Shown piece by piece: positions 58,925 through 64,000 of a stretch of DNA of 64,000 nucleotides (positions are counted from its first letter, which is position 1; each line of letters opens with the position of its first letter). The stretch is from Kordiimonadaceae bacterium. Its GTDB lineage: Bacteria; Pseudomonadota; Alphaproteobacteria; Sphingomonadales; Emcibacteraceae. The stretch lies in assembly GCA_018675425.1 (NCBI GenBank), contig JABGYD010000052.1:1-64000 (forward strand), given 5' to 3'. The position numbers were made by a program, and so were the translations under genes. The notes below the pieces were generated by a model. That model worked only from the letters and a program-made list of their open reading frames with translations, made no database searches and had not been told where the DNA came from.

Positions 58925-59539
58925 TTAGCTGTGGGCAAAAATATCAACGTTTTCCCAACCTTTTAGATCTAGATTGCATCTAGTGGGAATAAAATCAAAA
59001 CATTCTTGAGCTATTTTAGTTCGTTCACTTGTTTTTAGCATTTGATTAAGCTTGTCCATCATTTTGTGAAGATAGTATACATCGGATGCTGCATATTCAA
59101 GCTGAGCTGAGCTGAGCTTTTCGGCGCCCCAGTTTGAGCTTTGTTGTTGTTTTGAGATGTCTACATCAAGAAGTTCCCGTGTAAGATCTTTAAGCCCGTG
59201 GCGATCAGTATACGTACGAACCAATTTTGATGCGATTTTTGTACAATAGGATGGAGCCACATCTACACTCAAGTATTTTTTGAGGACTGCTACATCAAAT
59301 CGCGCGTAATGAAAAATTTTTATAAGCTTTTGATCTTCAAGTATTTTTTTTAGATTTGGGGCTTTATTCTGACCTTTTGCAATTTGCACTAAATGAGCAT
59401 TTCCATCACCGCTTGAAAGTTGAACAAGACAAAGTCGGTCGCGGTTTGGATTAAGACCCATAGTTTCAGTATCTATGGCAACGGATCCAGAAAAGTTTAC
59501 TGTATTTGGTAAGTCGCCTTTATGTAACGTAATCGTCAT
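58925..59539 (-). CDS. Ribonuclease D-like 3'-5' exonuclease
   Basis: VAIDTETMGLNPNRDRLCLVQLS, KIFHYARFDVAVLKKYL, YAASDVYYLHKMMDKL: DEDD exonuclease motifs. Confidence 0.93.
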   Translation of the reverse strand: MTITLHKGDLPNTVNFSGSVAIDTETMGLNPNRDRLCLVQLSSGDGNAHLVQIAKGQNKAPNLKKILEDQKLIKIFHYARFDVAVLKKYLSVDVAPSYCTKIASKLVRTYTDRHGLKDLTRELLDVDISKQQQSSNWGAEKLSSAQLEYAASDVYYLHKMMDKLNQMLKTSERTKIAQECFDFIPTRCNLDLKGWENVDIFAHS

Positions 59540-59645
59540 ATTTTGTCCTGAATATTATTATACCTAATTTATATATAACCTATTCGGCTTGATTTGAAAA
59601 TAATCTTCTTCTATACTTTTTTAAAATAGCACAGGGGATAATTAA

Positions 59646-60914
59646 ATGAGGCTGCATAAAGAATTTCGAATTGCTCTAGTAAGTTGCATGGCTGCGATTG
59701 CATTTAATTTGCCGGTAACGGCACAGCAGAATAAAATTTTTGATCCTGCCTTTGAAGGTCAAACAAGAGCATCGCTTGCGGCAAAAAGCGCTAAATTTAC
59801 TGTAAGTGACTTTGTAACAGGTCTGAACCGTCCTTGGGCAATGGCTCATTTACCAAATGGCAATATGTTAGTAACCGAAGTCCCTGGACGCATCCGAGTA
59901 ATCTCACCAAACGGGGTGGTTTCCGAGCCAGTTTTGGGAGTTCCTGCTGTTCGCGCGTGGGGCTCGAGGGGGCTAAATGACATTATTTTAGACCCTGATT
60001 TTGAGAATAATAGAATGATCTATTTTAATTATCTTGGTGCACCAGATGGCATGATTAGTGATAACTCTGATGAGACATATAAAAAGTTTGGCGAGGAACG
60101 AAGTGAATGGAATGCGCTTTCGCGTGAGGAGAAGGCAGCCAGTCCATGGGGGTATTGGTATGTTGTCAGTGCTAAACTATCGGCTGATGAAAAAAGTATA
60201 TCAGAATTAAAAGTAATTTCTGATACTGTGCCGAGCAGATTGGCATTTGATGATACCGGCAAACTTCTAATTACTACTCAACGTAAAAGCCCAATGGGAT
60301 CACCGGATCTTAAGGCTACATTTGGAACTGTGTTAAGACTTAACAAAGACGGTACAGCACCAAATGATAATCCATTTGTGGGTAACGATGATGTTAATGA
60401 TATGGCCTATGTCGTAGGGCTTAGAAACTCAAATGGATTAGCAAAAAATCCATCAACCGGTGATTTCTGGGTTGCTGATCAAGGTGGAAGCGCGGGCGAT
60501 GAAATAAATATTATCAAAGCAGGTAAAGATTATGGTTGGCCGTATGTTGCATATGGTCCGTTACCACCCTCAGATCCCCCAAGAATAAACCACACTATCA
60601 AGGAAGGAACTGAGCAGCCTATATATTACTGGGGAGCGTCATCGTTATCATTAGCGCCGTCTTCAATGATGTTTTATACAGGACAAATGTTTCCAGATTG
60701 GCAGGGTAATCTTTTTCTAACAGGACTATCTTCACAATATCTGTCAAGACTTGAACTTGTTGGAGACAGTGTTGCCGCAGAGGAGAGACTTCTTGATGAA
60801 CCTGGTCATAGATTACGTCATGTGAGCCAGGGAGCTGACGGCGCTATATATATTCTTGAAGATACTCCAATGCCCAGAATTCTTAAGTTAACGGCGCCAG
60901 TGGAAAAGGATTAA
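59646..60914 (+). CDS. PQQ-dependent sugar dehydrogenase family protein, secreted
   Basis: Signal peptide; LNRPWAMAHLPNGNMLVTEVPGRIRVI, RGLNDIILDPDFENNRMIYFNY, YVVGLRNSNGLAKNPSTGDFWVADQGGSAGDEINIIKAGKDYGWPYVAYG. Confidence 0.93.
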   Translation: MRLHKEFRIALVSCMAAIAFNLPVTAQQNKIFDPAFEGQTRASLAAKSAKFTVSDFVTGLNRPWAMAHLPNGNMLVTEVPGRIRVISPNGVVSEPVLGVPAVRAWGSRGLNDIILDPDFENNRMIYFNYLGAPDGMISDNSDETYKKFGEERSEWNALSREEKAASPWGYWYVVSAKLSADEKSISELKVISDTVPSRLAFDDTGKLLITTQRKSPMGSPDLKATFGTVLRLNKDGTAPNDNPFVGNDDVNDMAYVVGLRNSNGLAKNPSTGDFWVADQGGSAGDEINIIKAGKDYGWPYVAYGPLPPSDPPRINHTIKEGTEQPIYYWGASSLSLAPSSMMFYTGQMFPDWQGNLFLTGLSSQYLSRLELVGDSVAAEERLLDEPGHRLRHVSQGADGAIYILEDTPMPRILKLTAPVEKD

Positions 60915-61016
60915 ATTTAGTCGAAGAAAAAAATGTAATTTAATTTAATCTGGGAGTATTTATTAAAGTTATATTTCTAGGTAAGTTAATAAAAATAGGC
61001 TGTATTATTATTTAGC

Positions 61017-61573
61017 TTATGTTTCAGTTGGTAATTTTTCTAGATAATTAATTCTGGCCTTGTTTATCCCATGAGCCTTAGTGCCCTTAATCATATAACC
61101 TAGATATTTAATTGATGGTATAAATGGTTCTTTAGGGTTTGCCAATTAATTTAGGTCGGCCTTGTAACAATCATCATCTTCAGTAATTACTTTAAAAGTT
61201 TCTCTGGTATAGATGCCGAGCGGTACATCTTCTAAATATCTAATGCCTCTATTTTCTTTTTACCAATTGTGTAAATGACACCCTGAACCATCATTTTGGG
61301 CTTGAAAATAATACTACTTATTCCACCCTTGATATCGGTTGAATATTTGCGACATAGAATTTCGTAGTTTGGAAGATTAGCAATTGTCGGACGCTTTGCG
61401 TTGGGCCACTAACGCTTAAAATATGTTCGTCAAGATTAGATCCGTATCCAAAACAATAAATAACACTATTATCATCAGGATTTTTACCCCCTAGCATTAA
61501 AGGCCTTGATGGCCATTAAGGGAGAGCTAATTAGTAATCCAATTAGTATTGATCTTATTATTTTTTCAACCAT
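61017..61573 (-). pseudogene. Degraded gamma-glutamylcyclotransferase (GGCT/AIG2-like) family gene
   Basis: Reverse-strand frames give MVEKIIRSILIGLLISSPLMAI (signal-like), then VIYCFGYGSNLDEHIL, RPTIANLPNYEILCRKYSTDIKGGISSIIFKPKMMVQGVIYTIGKKKIEALD, EDVPLGIYTRETFKVITEDDDCYKADLN*LANPKEPFIPSIKYLGYMIKGTKAHGINKARINYLEKLPTET*; frame changes and an in-frame stop between the blocks. Confidence 0.8.
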
Positions 61574-61683
61574 CTTTTATGCCAAACTTTTCTAAGAATA
61601 GTTTTGAATTTTTTGATAGTAACTTTTATTTTTTATGACTAATACTATTGCATGAATAATCAACGATAAAAAGGGAAACTTTA

Positions 61684-63243
61684 ATGAGCCTATCTGGGAT
61701 AGATATTGCAATTTTTATAGCATATGTAATTGGGTTGATTATAGTTGCCAGCTACGTCTCACGAGAGAAGGCGGGTCACGAGAAAAACACTAAAGACTAC
61801 TTTCTTGCTGGAAACTCACTAACATGGTGGGCAATTGGCGCATCTTTAATTGCTGCAAATATCTCAGCTGAACAAATTATAGGGATGTCGGGTTCTGGAT
61901 ATGCGGTAGGTCTTGGAATAGCATCCTATGAGTGGTTGGCTGCAATTATTCTCATGATTGTAGGAAAATATTTCCTTCCTATATTTCTTAAGCATGGTAT
62001 CTACACTATGCCGCAGTATCTTGAACGGCGTTACAACCGTGATGTAAAGCTGGTTCTCGCTGTATTCTGGATTAGTGTTTATATATTCGTAAACTTGACT
62101 TCTGTTCTCTGGCTAGGATCATTGGCTATAAATACTGTTGCTGACGTTGACATCGTTTATGGACTCATATTTCTTGGTGCTTTCGCTGGAGCTTATTCAT
62201 TATATGGAGGCCTCAAGGCTGTTGCCTTTACTGATATTATTCAGGTAGTTTTATTAATAATAGGTGGCCTCTATTTATCATATATTACTCTGAATATGAT
62301 TGGTAATGGTGCTGGGGTTGTTGAGGGCTTTATTTCGTTGACGGAAAAAGCGCCTGAAAAATTTGATATGATACTCTCAAAGGATAATCCATTTTACAAA
62401 GACCTTCCTGGAATAACAGCTTTGATAGGAGCGGTATGGGTACTTCACTTTTCTTACTGGGGTTTCAACCAATATATTATTCAACGTGCACTTGCTGCTA
62501 AAAGTATTAAGGAAGCGCAAAAGGGTATTGCATTTGCTGCTATTCTTAAGCTCATTATGCCGATTATTGTAGTTCTACCAGGTATTGCTGCAGCTGTGCT
62601 TAATCCGGGCCTTGAAAACCCGGATCAGGCCTACCCGCAACTGATGACTTTAATGCCAGTAGGTATGATGGGGCTTGTTTTTGCGGCTTTAGTTGCTGCC
62701 ATCGTTTCTTCCTTGGGGTCAATGACGAATAGTATTTCAACTATATTTACTATGGATATATATATTCACTACAGGCCTAATGAAACTCAACGTCATTACG
62801 TAACTATTGGACGCATGGTTAGCTTTATATCACTTATTATTGCCATGATTTGCGCAAAACCTTTACTTGGCAATTTTGATCAGGCCTTTCAGTATGTACA
62901 GGACTTTACTAGCTTTTTCACACCAGGAATTGTGGTAATTTTTCTCCTTGGTATGTTCTGGAAAAGAACAACCCCAACGGGTGCTTTGGCTGCTGCAATT
63001 GGATCTTTTGTGACCTCGCTTGCATTTAAAATTTCCTGGCCTGAATTGCCGTTTTTAGACCGAATGAATTTTGTCTTCTTTATATGCCTTTTCCTTGCTG
63101 TCAGTGCATCGCTCTGGGTTAAAGAAGAAAGTAAATATGTTCATAAGTTAGATAAGGCAGACTTCCATACTTCAACGGGATATAATCTTGTTTCTGTTTC
63201 AGTATTTCTGGTGCTCGTAGCCATTTATGCTACTTGGTGGTAA
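61684..63243 (+). CDS. Sodium:solute symporter (SSS/SGLT-like) family protein
   Basis: DYFLAGNSLTWWAIGASLIAANISAEQIIGMSGSGYAVGLGIASYEW, YGGLKAVAFTDIIQVVLLIIGG, HFSYWGFNQYIIQRALAAKS. Confidence 0.95.
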   Translation: MSLSGIDIAIFIAYVIGLIIVASYVSREKAGHEKNTKDYFLAGNSLTWWAIGASLIAANISAEQIIGMSGSGYAVGLGIASYEWLAAIILMIVGKYFLPIFLKHGIYTMPQYLERRYNRDVKLVLAVFWISVYIFVNLTSVLWLGSLAINTVADVDIVYGLIFLGAFAGAYSLYGGLKAVAFTDIIQVVLLIIGGLYLSYITLNMIGNGAGVVEGFISLTEKAPEKFDMILSKDNPFYKDLPGITALIGAVWVLHFSYWGFNQYIIQRALAAKSIKEAQKGIAFAAILKLIMPIIVVLPGIAAAVLNPGLENPDQAYPQLMTLMPVGMMGLVFAALVAAIVSSLGSMTNSISTIFTMDIYIHYRPNETQRHYVTIGRMVSFISLIIAMICAKPLLGNFDQAFQYVQDFTSFFTPGIVVIFLLGMFWKRTTPTGALAAAIGSFVTSLAFKISWPELPFLDRMNFVFFICLFLAVSASLWVKEESKYVHKLDKADFHTSTGYNLVSVSVFLVLVAIYATWW

Positions 63244-63339
63244 ATAAGTATAACAACTATTCGACTGAGAATAAAGTTGATATAGATGATATAAACAATT
63301 ACTTCTTTCAAATGTTAAATCTAAAGAAGCACTTATAAT

Positions 63340-64000
63340 ATGTATGATATAGTTATCTTTGGCGGAACGGGCGACCTCTCATTACGTAAATTATTGCCTT
63401 CTCTTTATCATTTGGTCAAGAAGAGTAAGGTGCCTGAGGAATATAGGATCCTTTGTATATCACGAGCGCCGCTTGACCGAGTTGATTTTTTATTGCGAGT
63501 AAAAGAAAAGCTAGAATGTTTTCTTGGTGATGACTTTAATTATACTGATTGGAAAAGATTTAAAACAATTTTATCTTATATTGACATTGAATTTTTAGAA
63601 AATGAAGGTTGGGATAAATTAAATAATTTCATATACTCTGAGGACCACCGAGGTAAGCAAAATATTATATATTATCTTTCTGTTGCACCAGCGTTGTTTA
63701 CTCCAATTTGCAGACAACTTAAAAAAAACAACCTTACTCCTAAAAATTCCCGAATGATTGTAGAAAAACCTTTTGGTGAAAACTTTAAAAGCGCATACAA
63801 AATTAATAGTGTACTTTCTGATTGCTTCAGTGAAAAACAAATTTATCGCATTGATCATTATCTAGCAAAGGAAGCGGTGCAAAATATACTTCACCTTCGT
63901 TTTAGTAATCATCTGATCGAAACGGTATGGAATAATCAACATATTGATCAAGTTGAGATTATGGTTTCAGAGCAGATTGGTGTTGAAGGGAGGGCTGAGT
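63340..64000 (+). CDS. zwf: Glucose-6-phosphate 1-dehydrogenase, 5' part (continues beyond the window)
   Basis: Read directly: MYDIVIFGGTGDLSLRKLLPSLYHL...NIIYYLSVAPALFTPICRQL...RMIVEKPFGENFKSAYKIN...KQIYRIDHYLAKEAVQNILHLRFSN; open at the window end, so absent from the ORF track. Confidence 0.96.
   Translation, partial: MYDIVIFGGTGDLSLRKLLPSLYHLVKKSKVPEEYRILCISRAPLDRVDFLLRVKEKLECFLGDDFNYTDWKRFKTILSYIDIEFLENEGWDKLNNFIYSEDHRGKQNIIYYLSVAPALFTPICRQLKKNNLTPKNSRMIVEKPFGENFKSAYKINSVLSDCFSEKQIYRIDHYLAKEAVQNILHLRFSNHLIETVWNNQHIDQVEIMVSEQIGVEGRAE

Noticed and set aside
63619-63858. 79-aa minus-strand ORF
   Set aside because: Antisense to zwf.

Overview
AT-rich chromosomal window, probably from an alphaproteobacterium. 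The taxonomic guess rests on the rnd-like/lptC-lptA-lptB-rpoN-hpf-ptsN gene order and is tentative. I see no rRNA, CRISPR array, prophage, integrase, transposase or defence island. The content is an initiator tRNA followed by dense metabolic operons: xylAB; a two-DUF1080/GMC-dehydrogenase region; a nitrilase/BKACE/Rieske group; a Tat-exported molybdenum hydroxylase with a divergent cytochrome b561; a Fur-box-preceded porin/FMN-binding protein/ApbE module; an HpaI-aldolase/DUF6282/Tat-flavoprotein/DUF1611 (DgcN-like) operon; an NSS transporter/TPP enzyme/sulfatase/ALDH operon; a VOC/FAH/IclR/self-sufficient P450 operon; and the lpt-rpoN housekeeping block. Three items absent from the ORF track were read directly from sequence: a 48-aa single-TM small ORF downstream of the molybdenum hydroxylase operon (20980-21126, -), a frameshifted gamma-glutamylcyclotransferase-like pseudogene (61017-61573, -), and the 5' part of zwf running off the window end (63340 onward, +). 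The best candidates for an under-described system are the Fur-box/porin/flavinylated-protein/ApbE module, the small membrane ORF, and the P450 and DUF1080/GMC loci. All functional calls come from motif and family recognition by eye; no database search was run.
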